A stretch of 64,000 nucleotides of DNA from Hyphococcus sp. (lineage in GTDB: Bacteria; Pseudomonadota; Alphaproteobacteria; Caulobacterales; Parvularculaceae). The number at the start of each line of letters is the position of its first letter. Positions within the stretch are counted from its first letter, which is position 1. Below the pieces are notes generated by a model. That model worked only from the letters and a program-made list of their open reading frames with translations, was not told the DNA's origin and did not search any database. Positions 9,620 through 17,648 of this stretch are shown here, piece by piece. The DNA lies in the NCBI GenBank assembly GCA_021776375.1, contig JAJFGA010000001.1:1-64000 (forward strand), given 5' to 3'. Position numbers and translations under genes: made by a program.

Positions 9620-9674
9620 TCGCTGCGGTGGCTGTCCCCTCCCCTGTACGGACACACCTCCCTACCCGCAGCGA
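9620..9674 (+). ncRNA. CU-rich 3' UTR stem-loop, possible sRNA domain
   Basis: TCGCTGCGG (9620-9628) pairs perfectly with CCGCAGCGA (9666-9674). Inside, TGTCC (9633-9637) can pair with GGACA (9650-9654), exposing a loop that contains CCTCCCC; a second CCTCCC lies at 9657-9662. Such CCUCC segments are complementary to ribosome binding sites. The element lies between the 39-aa ORF and its terminator. Regulatory function is inferred from resemblance to alphaproteobacterial anti-Shine-Dalgarno sRNAs. Confidence 0.4.
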
Positions 9675-9682
9675 ATAAGAAG

Positions 9683-9718
9683 CGCGGAAACCGCCCCCCG
9701 GTTTCCGCGTCTTTTTTT
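9683..9718 (+). terminator. Intrinsic terminator of the small-peptide transcript
   Basis: A 10-bp perfect stem, CGCGGAAACC (9683-9692) with GGTTTCCGCG (9700-9709), has a GCCCCCC loop. It is followed at once by a T-rich tail (9710-9718). This is the clearest Rho-independent terminator in the window. Confidence 0.93.
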
Positions 9719-9773
9719 GTTGCGGCGCAAAAAATGCGAACTCCCAGATCTCAGCGATGCTGAGCTACAAAGC

Positions 9774-9793
9774 GTAACTCGGTCAGTTACGTA
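9774..9793 (+). promoter_or_regulatory. Candidate Rrf2 operator, distal copy
   Basis: GTAACT (9774-9779) and AGTTAC (9785-9790) form an inverted repeat with a 5-bp centre, and the sequence runs on to give GTTACGTA (9786-9793). The same octamer recurs at 9917-9924, just before the Rrf2 gene, which suggests a shared binding site. Confidence 0.4.
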
Positions 9794-9913
9794 AATACCG
9801 CCAAGGCCATACCGGCCCTACTTTGGGTTTGGCTTGCGGTTTGCTCTCTAGCGCATCGCGGTGAAAAACTCGCATGCGCGGTTAACGAACTATTTGGAAT
9901 ATCGAGCTACAAC

Positions 9914-9936
9914 TGTGTTACGTACTTAGTTACACA
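9914..9936 (+). promoter_or_regulatory. Candidate Rrf2 operator, proximal copy
   Basis: An imperfect 23-bp palindrome with arms TGTGTTAC (9914-9921) and GTTACACA (9929-9936) ends 17 bp before the Rrf2 start codon and contains GTTACGTA. Its position overlaps the expected promoter, so autoregulation is likely. Confidence 0.45.
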
Positions 9937-9953
9937 ATGCGGAGCCCTAAAGT

Positions 9954-10385
9954 ATGGCCGCTTCCACCCGATTTTGTGTCGCCGTTCACATCTTAGCGGC
10001 GCTGGCGTTGCAGCGCGGCAGGCCAGTCGCGTCGGAGGCGATTGCCGCCAGCGTCGGCACCAATCCGGCAGTGGTTCGCCGCCTCCTGTCGGACCTCGCC
10101 CGCGCCGGGCTGACCCAATCGCAACTTGGCAAGGGCGGCGGCGCGAAGCTCGCTAAGGCCCCAAAGAAGATTTCCCTGTTAGAGATCTATCGCGCCATGG
10201 ATGAGGCGGCCATCGTCGCCCCGCCGCGCAGCGCGGCGGACCAGGCCTGTCTGGTGGGGCGCAATGTTCAGCCGGTGTTGCGCCGGGTGACAGATGCGGC
10301 CGAGGCTGCATTTTTTGACACATTGGCGGCCGCCAGCCTCAAGCAAATCGTCAAGGACATCAAAGCTGACGCAATGGCAGCCTAA
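9954..10385 (+). CDS. Rrf2 family transcriptional regulator
   Basis: Winged-helix regulator of 143 aa. The N-terminal FCVAVHILAALAL and ASEAIAASVGTNPAVVRRLLSDL segments match the Rrf2 helix-turn-helix, and LGKGGGAKLAKAPKKISLLEIYRAMDE is the usual wing and dimerisation entry. Iron-sulfur Rrf2 proteins (IscR, NsrR) have three clustered cysteines near residues 90-106; here only C99 lies in that zone (the other, C8, is N-terminal), so an Fe-S cluster of that type is unlikely and another signal is expected. GGAG lies nine bases before the ATG. No target operon adjoins it; two GTTACGTA-containing sites upstream suggest self-control. Confidence 0.9.
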   Translation: MAASTRFCVAVHILAALALQRGRPVASEAIAASVGTNPAVVRRLLSDLARAGLTQSQLGKGGGAKLAKAPKKISLLEIYRAMDEAAIVAPPRSAADQACLVGRNVQPVLRRVTDAAEAAFFDTLAAASLKQIVKDIKADAMAA

Positions 10386-10444
10386 GCGATAGAGTAACCA
10401 ATGAAGATTGATTTCTCTATTGTTCGTTTTCGCTCGCGGCTAAT

Positions 10445-10504
10445 CCTTGCTACGCAAGGGCCTGCACGGGCGCGGCGCATAAGCGCCGGACTGCGGTCGC
10501 AGTC
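10445..10504 (+). terminator. Three consecutive hairpins between Rrf2 and tsaD
   Basis: The convergent gap holds CCTTG/CAAGG (10445-10459), CGGCGC/GCGCCG (10473-10488) and GACTGCG/CGCAGTC (10489-10504, 2-base loop). The last is followed by TTT only, so termination is probable but not textbook. Confidence 0.45.
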
Positions 10505-10536
10505 TTTATGAAAAACATTCTCTTCATTTCGCTATA

Positions 10537-11622
10537 TCAGGCCTTCGGGCCTTTGCGCCCGCCGCCATGCGCTGCGCCCTCGGGCGGCGGCGCCAGCGGC
10601 CAACGCGCGCGCGGCGCGAGCGCGAGCGCTTCGGCGATGGGCGGCGCCATGCCTGCGGCAAGCCGCTCCGCCCCGGCCCAGGCGATCATCGCGCCATTAT
10701 CGGTGCAATATTGCACGGGCGGTGTAATCAACACCCACCCATTACGTTCACAAACTGAACCCAGCATTGATTTAACAACGCCATTCGCGGCGACACCGCC
10801 TGCGACAACCAGCCTGTGGGCCTGCCCATCTGCCGGGGCCATCTCCATCGCCCGCTCAGTGCGCTGCGCCAAATGGCGTGCGGCGGCGAACTGAAACGAT
10901 GCGGCGATATCGGCGATATCAGCCTGCGTCGGCGCGGCCATACTTTGCGCCGCCTCGCGCACAGCCGTTTTCAGCCCGGAAAATGAGAAATCACATCCGG
11001 GCCGCTGCGCCAAAGGTTTTGGGAAGTCATACCGGTCGGCATGGCCTTTCACGGAGGCGGCCTCAATGCGCGGGCCGCCAGGCTGACCGAGACCGAGTAG
11101 TTTTGCGGTCTTGTCGAACGCTTCGCCAGCCGCATCATCGATAGTCGTGCCAAGGCGGCGATAATCGCCGAGCCCGGCAACCCAGACCAGCTGGGTATGG
11201 CCGCCGGAAATCAGGAGCAGCAGATAAGGAAAATCTGCCGCTTCCGTCATCCGCGCCGACAGCGCATGACCTTCCAGGTGGTTGATGGCGAGCAGCGGTT
11301 TTGAATGCGCCAGGCAAATGGCTTTTGCGGTGGTCAGGCCGACCATCACCCCGCCGACCAGCCCTGGTCCGGCGGTGGCCGCAACGGCGTCGATTTCGTC
11401 AAACGAAAGCCCGGAGGCGCGGACGGCTTTCTCAATGGTGATGTCCAGCCGTTCTACATGGCTGCGCGCGGCAATTTCCGGCACCACGCCGCCATAGGCC
11501 GCATGGTCATCATAATCGGTCCAGACCTCGTCGGACAAAATCTGGCAGCCGCCATCGCCGCCGCGGCGCACCACAGAGGCTGCGGTGTCGTCGCAACTTG
11601 TTTCAATCCCGAGAACGACCAA
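10537..11622 (-). CDS. tsaD: tRNA N6-adenosine threonylcarbamoyltransferase
   Basis: Transfers threonylcarbamoyl to A37 of ANN-decoding tRNAs, working with TsaB, TsaC and TsaE. The ASKHA-fold start VLGIETSCDDTAASVV is at the N-terminus, and the metal-binding NHLEGHALSAR, SGGHTQLVWV, DDAAGEAFDKTAKLLGL and GGVAANGVVK blocks are all intact. The 361-aa length is normal, with a proline/glycine-rich tail. It is divergent from hemD across about 200 bp. In many alphaproteobacteria hemC lies in that gap; here it does not. Identification is secure. Confidence 0.97.
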   Translation of the reverse strand: MVVLGIETSCDDTAASVVRRGGDGGCQILSDEVWTDYDDHAAYGGVVPEIAARSHVERLDITIEKAVRASGLSFDEIDAVAATAGPGLVGGVMVGLTTAKAICLAHSKPLLAINHLEGHALSARMTEAADFPYLLLLISGGHTQLVWVAGLGDYRRLGTTIDDAAGEAFDKTAKLLGLGQPGGPRIEAASVKGHADRYDFPKPLAQRPGCDFSFSGLKTAVREAAQSMAAPTQADIADIAASFQFAAARHLAQRTERAMEMAPADGQAHRLVVAGGVAANGVVKSMLGSVCERNGWVLITPPVQYCTDNGAMIAWAGAERLAAGMAPPIAEALALAPRARWPLAPPPEGAAHGGGRKGPKA

Positions 11623-11818
11623 ATCTTTATGTAACGCCGGGCCTTTATATGCGGATGGAACAGACAGCCTATGATACTCCGAGTGAATGAGCGCATGAAC
11701 AGCTTCATCGCTATGAAAGCAAGGCCCGCACGCCTGATTTCATCGCTGCCGTGTTTGTTCCGGGCATAAAACGAGTGCGGCGACAAAACGTCTTTGAGGG
11801 TAGCAGCGGCAAAGGACA

Positions 11819-12520
11819 ATGATGCAAGTTTTGGTAACGCGCCCCGAACCGGATGCAAGCGAATTTGCAGCGCTGTGCCGGGAAAGCGAACTGGCGCCAG
11901 TGTTATGCCCGCTTATGCAGGTGGTTTTTGAGGACGCGGCGGTCGATTTAGAGGGGGTTGGGGCGCTTGCCTTCACCTCCGCCAATGGCGTGCGTGCTTA
12001 TCTTGCAAACAGCGCTGACAAAACCTTGCCGGTTTTTGCCGTTGGCGAGGCGACGGCACAAACCGCTGCGGATGCCGGTTTTGACAAGGTCAACATCGCC
12101 GGCGGCGATGTTGAGGCGCTTGCCGGGCTGATCTCAGACCGTCGGGAGAGCCTTTCGGGCGCGGTTCTTCATATCGCGGGCGTCGCGCGCGCCGGCGACC
12201 TCATAGCGGCGCTGAATGCTCAAAATATCGCTGCCCGGCGGGTGACGCTTTATGCAACGCAAGAGGCCGAGGCGCTGCCGTCGGGCGCTCTTTCGCTAGA
12301 GGCGCCGGGCTGGGTGGCCTTGTTCTCGCCGCGTACGGCGGCGCTTTTAGTGCGGCTAGTCGATCGTGCTGGCGCAGGCGAACGTTTCGGTAAGATGCGC
12401 GCGGCATGTTTGAGTGATGCGGTGGCCGAGGCGGCGGGCGCGATGGCGTGGCGATCTGTTGATGTCGCTGGCGCCCGCAATTCTGTGGCGATGATCGCTT
12501 TGATGAAGGACAATGCTTGA
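11819..12520 (+). CDS. hemD: Uroporphyrinogen-III synthase
   Basis: Closes and inverts ring D of hydroxymethylbilane in haem biosynthesis. HemD sequences diverge strongly; support comes from the N-terminal VLVTRPEPDASEFAALC, the LAFTSANGVRAYL segment, the PGWVALFSPRTAALLVRLV region and the 233-aa length. Context agrees: it is followed by a mitofilin-like and a HemY-like gene, the usual alphaproteobacterial order. ATG 11819 is followed directly by a second ATG (11822); either could be used. No hemC is upstream, so the preceding enzyme must be encoded elsewhere. Confidence 0.85.
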   Translation: MMQVLVTRPEPDASEFAALCRESELAPVLCPLMQVVFEDAAVDLEGVGALAFTSANGVRAYLANSADKTLPVFAVGEATAQTAADAGFDKVNIAGGDVEALAGLISDRRESLSGAVLHIAGVARAGDLIAALNAQNIAARRVTLYATQEAEALPSGALSLEAPGWVALFSPRTAALLVRLVDRAGAGERFGKMRAACLSDAVAEAAGAMAWRSVDVAGARNSVAMIALMKDNA

Positions 12521-12578
12521 GAGCCAATCGCGCGGCGCGTAACAAGGCGCCAAGTGCGAGTGAGACAAAAGGCGGCTA

Positions 12579-14096
12579 ATGACTGACGATAAAAAACATC
12601 GAGATGAAGGCGCGCCGTCTGAACCGGCGTCATCGATTCCGGAAGTCGAAGCTGAAATTGTCGGCGAGGATGAAGCGCCCCGGCTTGGCGCCGGCTTTGA
12701 GGCCAGCGAAGAGACCGTTACGGAGGAGGCTATTGCAGACGGGCCCGTTCCTGCGGCGCCAAAAGCATGGCTGACGCCGGGAGTGATGTTGCTCACCGGC
12801 TTCGTCCTTGTGGCGGTTGTCGTTGTGGTTTGGCGCCTCCAGTCTGGCGGTCAAGGCGAGGGCCAAACGCCACCGCCCGTGGCGGCGTCGCAAGATGATG
12901 CCCTGCTTGGTGCAGATAAGCTTGAGGACGAAGAAGCGCCGGACCCTACACAAAGCGAAGCGCCGCCGCCGTCGCAAGATGACGGCGCCGATGCAGAAAA
13001 AATAACCAATTATGACGGCAAGATAATAAAACAGGCCATAGGCGAGGCGGCTGTTGACGATAATACTCAGCAGGCAGACGATATACCCTCTCTGCCGCTT
13101 TCGGATGATGGAAAAATAGACGCGCAGCCCTTGGGCGAGGGATTGAAGGATGCGCTTCAGGCCCCCGGCGACGCGCCGGAACGTGATGTTGAGGCGCCGC
13201 AGGATGCGCCGGTGACGTTTGAATTTGAGGACGCCGTCGCGCCCCCACTGGAAGAGGCGCCCGTCGCAGACGCCGTAGACACAGTTGACGCTGCCGAAAT
13301 CACCCAGGAACCGGTTGCACCGCTGGTTGAGGAAGTCGCTGTGGCTCCCGGCATAGATACGGCCAAAATCGAAAATGATATTGGTGCGCTAAAAGAGATT
13401 GTGCGTTTACAAACCGCAGAGATCGCCGCCGCCCTTGAAGACGAGCGCGCGCGCTCGGCGGCTCTAGAAGATGAAATAAAAGCCCTGCGCCAGGATTTTG
13501 CCGCCGCGCTAGAGGAGCGCGATGCGCGCGCGGCCGAGCAATTGTCGTCGATCCGCGCAGATCTCGACAAGATCCAGAATGTTGACGGCATCGCTCCGGC
13601 GCAGTTTGCCGCCGGCATTGTCGCCTTGAGCGCGCTGGAGCGGGCGGTGAAAACGGGCGCGCCCTATGCGCGGGAACTGGACTTGCTGGCGGGCATTGCG
13701 CCGGATGCAGCCGCGATTGGGGCTTTGCGCGCTCATGCCGATAGCGGCGTTCCGGCGCTTTCTGTGCTACAAGAGGGCTTCGGTGCAGCCGCGCGCGCTG
13801 GCCTCGCGGCGGCGGGCGCGGAAAAGCATGGGGCCATTCTTGCGCGGTTGATGGGCCTCGTCAGTGTGCGCCCCGCTGAACCAGAAGTTGGAGACAGCCC
13901 TGCGGCGATTATCTCCAGAGCCGAAAGTGCGGTTCGTCAAAATGACATAGCGCGCGCCTTAGATGAGCTGACCGCATTGCCGGCGCCGGCCCGCAGCGCC
14001 ATGAACGGCTGGCTGGAACAGGCGCGTGCGCGCGCCGAGGCAGAGAAGGCGGTTGCGGCATTGAGCGAGCATCTTGCAAAAGCGGGCGGGAAATAG
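12579..14096 (+). CDS. Mitofilin-like inner-membrane protein (COG4223)
   Basis: Alphaproteobacterial relative of mitochondrial Mic60/mitofilin, proposed to shape or anchor the inner membrane. The order is an acidic cytoplasmic N-terminus (1-60), one transmembrane helix (about 64-86), a long acidic low-complexity stretch rich in Pro, Glu and Asp (about 90-260), a coiled coil (about 265-330) and a conserved helical C-terminal domain beginning around FAAGIVALSALERAV. Length is 505 aa. The gene lies 58 bp after hemD and 10 bp before the HemY-like gene, the position where such Mic60 homologues are known. The membrane-shaping role is inferred from family and context. Confidence 0.85.
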   Translation: MTDDKKHRDEGAPSEPASSIPEVEAEIVGEDEAPRLGAGFEASEETVTEEAIADGPVPAAPKAWLTPGVMLLTGFVLVAVVVVVWRLQSGGQGEGQTPPPVAASQDDALLGADKLEDEEAPDPTQSEAPPPSQDDGADAEKITNYDGKIIKQAIGEAAVDDNTQQADDIPSLPLSDDGKIDAQPLGEGLKDALQAPGDAPERDVEAPQDAPVTFEFEDAVAPPLEEAPVADAVDTVDAAEITQEPVAPLVEEVAVAPGIDTAKIENDIGALKEIVRLQTAEIAAALEDERARSAALEDEIKALRQDFAAALEERDARAAEQLSSIRADLDKIQNVDGIAPAQFAAGIVALSALERAVKTGAPYARELDLLAGIAPDAAAIGALRAHADSGVPALSVLQEGFGAAARAGLAAAGAEKHGAILARLMGLVSVRPAEPEVGDSPAAIISRAESAVRQNDIARALDELTALPAPARSAMNGWLEQARARAEAEKAVAALSEHLAKAGGK

Positions 14097-14106
14097 GCGG
14101 CGTATT

Positions 14107-15636
14107 ATGATCCGTATATTAATCTTTTTGCTAACGATGGTCTTGTTTGCCGGGACCATCACATACTTTGCCAGCCTTGATAGCCGGATCTCCGGCGAGG
14201 CATTCGGCTACAGATTTGACGGGCCTTCAGGTTTGATCGCGGGCGCTTTGTTCGCCGCCTTCCTGATCGTGATTTACGTTACCCACAAGATTAAAGACAT
14301 CATTGCGCTGCCGGGAAAGATCAAGGCGCGCGACAAAGAAGTTCGGCAGGGTCGCGGCATTGCCGCGCTCACAAGAGGGCTTGAGGCGGTTGCTGTTGGC
14401 GATGCGGCGGATGCGTCGCACCATGCAAAAGTCGCCCAGCGCCATCTTGATGACTTGGCATTGACCCGGCTGCTTGGCGCCCAGGCCGCACATTTGAGCG
14501 GTGATGAAGCGGCGGCGAAGGTTGCTTATTCGGCGATGCTGGAGGCGCCGGAGACGGAGTTTCTGGGCCTTAAAGGGCTCTACTTGCAAGCCATGGCGAA
14601 GGGCGACCGGGCGGCGGCGCGTGAGCATGCTGAGCATGCCTTTCGCCTGCGCTCCAATGCGCGCTGGGCGTTTGACAGCGTTATCGAGCTGGGGTTGGAG
14701 CGCGGCGCCTGGGGCGAGACCCGCGATGCGATCGCCCGCGGCCGGCACAATAATCTGATTGCCGCCGACAAGGCCGACCGTGCAAGGGCGGCGCTGTTAT
14801 CGGCAGATGCTTATGCTGCGTACTTAAGCGACGACAAAAAAGCCGCGCTAACCGACGTCGAAGCGGCGTTGAAGCTGGCGCCGTCTTTTGCGCCCGCCGC
14901 TGTGCTCGCCGCCAGGCTTTATGGCGATGCCGGAAAAACCGGCAAGGCGGCAAAAGTCATCGAGTTGGCTTTTACAGCACAGGCCCATCCCGCCTATGTT
15001 CAAATTTATGATAGGCTTTATACGGATGAAGCCGCAGAAAAGCGCGCCGAGCATTTGCGCAAGCTCGCCGCGAAAAACCCGTCTTGCCGTGAGGCGAAGC
15101 TTCTCGAAGCGCGCGCCGACAATCTCATGAACGAATGGACCAGCGCGATCAAGGCGCTGGAGCCGCTGTTGACCGACGCGCCGACAGCGCTTGAATATTC
15201 CCTGATGGCGAGCGCGGTCGGCGGGCTTGGCGGCGAGGATGCGGCGCGTATCTGGCTTGAGCGCGCGGCTGCCGCGCCGCGCGATCCGCGCCCCGGCGCA
15301 GAGGGTGAGTTTCATTTCACGCGTGAAGGCTGGGCCCGGCTGGTGCGCGAATATACGGATTTTGCACGCCTCGCGCCGCCGCCGCTTGAAGATATTGCAG
15401 CGGGTGTTTCAGCGGAAGAAATCCGCCTCCTGACAGCGCCCAAAGCGCCGGTTGCGCCGCTAGATGCAGCGCCGGTTCAGGGCGTCGAGGAAGGCGCCGT
15501 GCAGGAAGTCTCGACAACCGAGCCGACGGCGCCGACAGACGCAGCCGCGCCGCAAGCGCCGCCCGATGGTGGTAAGGGCATTGCCGACGACGAAGATGTT
15601 GAACGCATTGCCGCCGAGGCCAGAAAAGTTTCGTAG
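14107..15636 (+). CDS. HemY-like TPR membrane protein
   Basis: HemY N-domain protein with tetratricopeptide repeats. This is the gammaproteobacterial/alphaproteobacterial HemY-like protein, not protoporphyrinogen oxidase. ATG 14107 starts two transmembrane helices (about 1-20 and 41-60) separated by a short periplasmic loop, followed by RDKEVRQGRGIAALTRGLEAVAVGD, typical of the HemY_N region. TPR-like helical pairs fill residues 80-400, and the C-terminus is an acidic, alanine/proline-rich tail. It sits 10 bp after the mitofilin-like gene. Its biochemical role is unsettled; a scaffold near haem synthesis is the common proposal. A dispersed repeat starts three bases after its stop. Confidence 0.88.
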   Translation: MIRILIFLLTMVLFAGTITYFASLDSRISGEAFGYRFDGPSGLIAGALFAAFLIVIYVTHKIKDIIALPGKIKARDKEVRQGRGIAALTRGLEAVAVGDAADASHHAKVAQRHLDDLALTRLLGAQAAHLSGDEAAAKVAYSAMLEAPETEFLGLKGLYLQAMAKGDRAAAREHAEHAFRLRSNARWAFDSVIELGLERGAWGETRDAIARGRHNNLIAADKADRARAALLSADAYAAYLSDDKKAALTDVEAALKLAPSFAPAAVLAARLYGDAGKTGKAAKVIELAFTAQAHPAYVQIYDRLYTDEAAEKRAEHLRKLAAKNPSCREAKLLEARADNLMNEWTSAIKALEPLLTDAPTALEYSLMASAVGGLGGEDAARIWLERAAAAPRDPRPGAEGEFHFTREGWARLVREYTDFARLAPPPLEDIAAGVSAEEIRLLTAPKAPVAPLDAAPVQGVEEGAVQEVSTTEPTAPTDAAAPQAPPDGGKGIADDEDVERIAAEARKVS

Positions 15637-15638
15637 AG

Positions 15639-15737
15639 CTAGACTGCGTTCACTTTTTATCGAATCAAGGACGCAGTCTAGCGTTTTAGTGGCGCGTGTT
15701 CGAACCCAAAAACCGCACACACTTTTTGTGAACACGC
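15639..15737 (+). repeat. Dispersed double-hairpin repeat, copy A
   Basis: About 99 bp. The first hairpin has arms CTAGACTGCGT (15639-15649) and ACGCAGTCTAG (15671-15681); the second has GCGTGTTC (15694-15701) and GAACACGC (15730-15737). Each loop carries a CACTTTTT sequence, so the two halves look like diverged duplicates. A close copy in the same orientation is at 57011-57111. It lies in a convergent gap, where it may also end transcription. Confidence 0.85.
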
Positions 15738-15757
15738 TCTAAATCGCTTGCGTCAAC

Positions 15758-17566
15758 CTATTCAGCGGCGTCCTTGTTAACGTCATCTGAATCATCATTG
15801 GCCGCCGTCGGGCCGGGCTCGTCTTCAACGATTACCTCTTCAGTGGTCCCGTCTTCGACAGTTGTTTTTTCGGCGGCTTCTGCGGCGGTTTTCTCCGCAA
15901 CTTTAGCCTCGCGTTCGGCGCGCTTGTTTTCGTCGCGTTCTTGCGCCGCGCGCTTTTTTAGCTCGCGTTTGGAAGGTTCCGGTTCAGCTTCCACATTTGC
16001 ATTCGCCAGCGCTTCAAGACCTTCTTCTGCGAGGGTTTTGACGGCTAAGAAATTTATCTTGCCGGTGCCCTGAACCGGCATTTCTTCAACGCAGATAATT
16101 TTTTTCGGAACCGCAAGTTCAGCAACGCCGTGTGATTGCGCCCAGGCGAGAAGAAGTTCGCGCGGGGCCGATGTGCAATCCGTCACCAGAATAATCTGTT
16201 CGCCCTTCCTGGCGTCAGGCAAGATCGCCGCGGCGTGGAGATTGTCCGGCCAAACCGCAGAGGCGCAGTTTTCAACGACCGCAAGCGAGACCATTTCGCC
16301 GCCGATTTTTGCAAACCGCTTCAGCCGCCCGCGAATAGAGACATATCCTTCATCGTTGATAGCAACGACGTCGCCGGTATCGTGCCAGCCTTCTTCGAGC
16401 GGCTTAATCACGCCGGGCTCGTCCGCGGTGATGTAGCCTTTCATGATATTGAGCCCGCGCACCTGTAATCGTCCAGAATTTTCAAGGCCTTCCACCGGCT
16501 CAAGGCGCCACTCGATGCCCGGCAGTAACTGGCCGACTGTGCCTGAGCGAATATCGCCGGGTTGATTGGCGGCCAGCACTGGCGAGCCTTCAGTAACGCC
16601 GTAGCCTTCTAAAACCTCAAAGCCAAAGCGGCGTTCCGCAGCGGCGCGGGTCTCGTCGCGCACCCGCTCTGCGCCGCAAACAGCAATCCGCAGCGACGAC
16701 ATCGCGCCGTCAGCGCTGGCGCGCATATATTGCGAAAGGAACGTGTCGGTAGCAAATAAAACCGTCGAGCCAGTTTCAAAGATCCGTTTAGGGATGATTT
16801 TCGTCTGCAACGGTGAAGGATGCAGCACCACGCGGTGGCCGTTGAGGATTGGCCATAAGGCCCCGGCGGTCAGCCCATAACAGTGGAAGGTTGGCAGCGG
16901 ATTAAAGAAAATATCGGTCGGCAGCAAAGTCACATGCGCGGATATCTGTTCGGTATTGGCGATGATATTGCGGTGAGAAAGCACTACGCCTTTCGGCGTT
17001 CCCTCCGTTCCGGAAGTAAACAAAATAACGCCGGGCTCATCATAATGCGGCTGCGCGGCGAGCAGCTTCGGCAGATACGGCCCGAGCACAGCCAGCACCT
17101 TGTCGCTTCTGGTGAGCTCGCCGCGGAGGTCTTCAAGATAGATGATTTCGACCGTAGGGCTCAGCTCATCGATTAAATTTTGCAGATTGGCGAGTTCAAT
17201 AAACTTCCTGGCGGTGACGATGCGGCTGACCTCGGCGGCCTTGCAGGCGAGCAGAAGGTTGCGGGCGCCGGAAGTGAAGTTGAGCATCGCCGGCACACGG
17301 CCGCGCGACAGAAGGGCAAAAAATGCGATCAGCGAACCGGCGCCGGTCGGCAGTAAAACGCCGACATGCTCTTTTTTCGCCATCTTGCGCGCCAGCGCGC
17401 CGCCAAGCGCAAAGGCCGCTCGGGTCAGCTCTTGGAAGGTAAATTCCTTGCCGTCGCCGTCAATCAGCGCGACAGTTGACCCACCGCTTTTGCGCGCGCG
17501 GGTTAGAAAGGCGGAGAAGATCGTCCGCTTTGATCGGCGCTCAATGCGCTTGATGGGATCGCCCAT
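15758..17566 (-). CDS. AMP-binding acyl-CoA/acyl-ACP synthetase (Aas-like) with charged tail
   Basis: Adenylate-forming enzyme that activates a fatty acid or similar carboxylate. Core motifs are present: ILFTSGTEGTPKGVVLSHRN (P-loop-like), GYGVTEGSPVL, the aspartate of WHDTGDVV, GRLKRFAKIGGEMVS and a C-terminal catalytic lysine in GTGKINFLA. The sequence resembles the acyl-ACP synthetase half of Aas, but the acyltransferase and LplT-type domains usually fused or adjacent are missing. From about residue 520 the protein is a lysine/glutamate-rich, coiled-coil-like tail ending in an acidic run, unusual for the family. It lies 82 bp after pyrF on the same strand. Substrate is inferred only loosely. 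Confidence 0.85.
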   Translation of the reverse strand: MGDPIKRIERRSKRTIFSAFLTRARKSGGSTVALIDGDGKEFTFQELTRAAFALGGALARKMAKKEHVGVLLPTGAGSLIAFFALLSRGRVPAMLNFTSGARNLLLACKAAEVSRIVTARKFIELANLQNLIDELSPTVEIIYLEDLRGELTRSDKVLAVLGPYLPKLLAAQPHYDEPGVILFTSGTEGTPKGVVLSHRNIIANTEQISAHVTLLPTDIFFNPLPTFHCYGLTAGALWPILNGHRVVLHPSPLQTKIIPKRIFETGSTVLFATDTFLSQYMRASADGAMSSLRIAVCGAERVRDETRAAAERRFGFEVLEGYGVTEGSPVLAANQPGDIRSGTVGQLLPGIEWRLEPVEGLENSGRLQVRGLNIMKGYITADEPGVIKPLEEGWHDTGDVVAINDEGYVSIRGRLKRFAKIGGEMVSLAVVENCASAVWPDNLHAAAILPDARKGEQIILVTDCTSAPRELLLAWAQSHGVAELAVPKKIICVEEMPVQGTGKINFLAVKTLAEEGLEALANANVEAEPEPSKRELKKRAAQERDENKRAEREAKVAEKTAAEAAEKTTVEDGTTEEVIVEDEPGPTAANDDSDDVNKDAAE

Positions 17567-17648
17567 AAGTCCTGCCTTTCTAGTCGCGCCGAGCGTAGCC
17601 GATCAGCAGCGCGCGCGTAAAGGTTGACAGGGTGATCAAGGGGGGTGA

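Noticed and set aside
15698-15708. GTTCGAACCC in both repeat copies, resembling a tRNA T-arm
   Set aside because: No acceptor, D or anticodon stems can be built around it, and the surrounding stems belong to the repeat hairpins.
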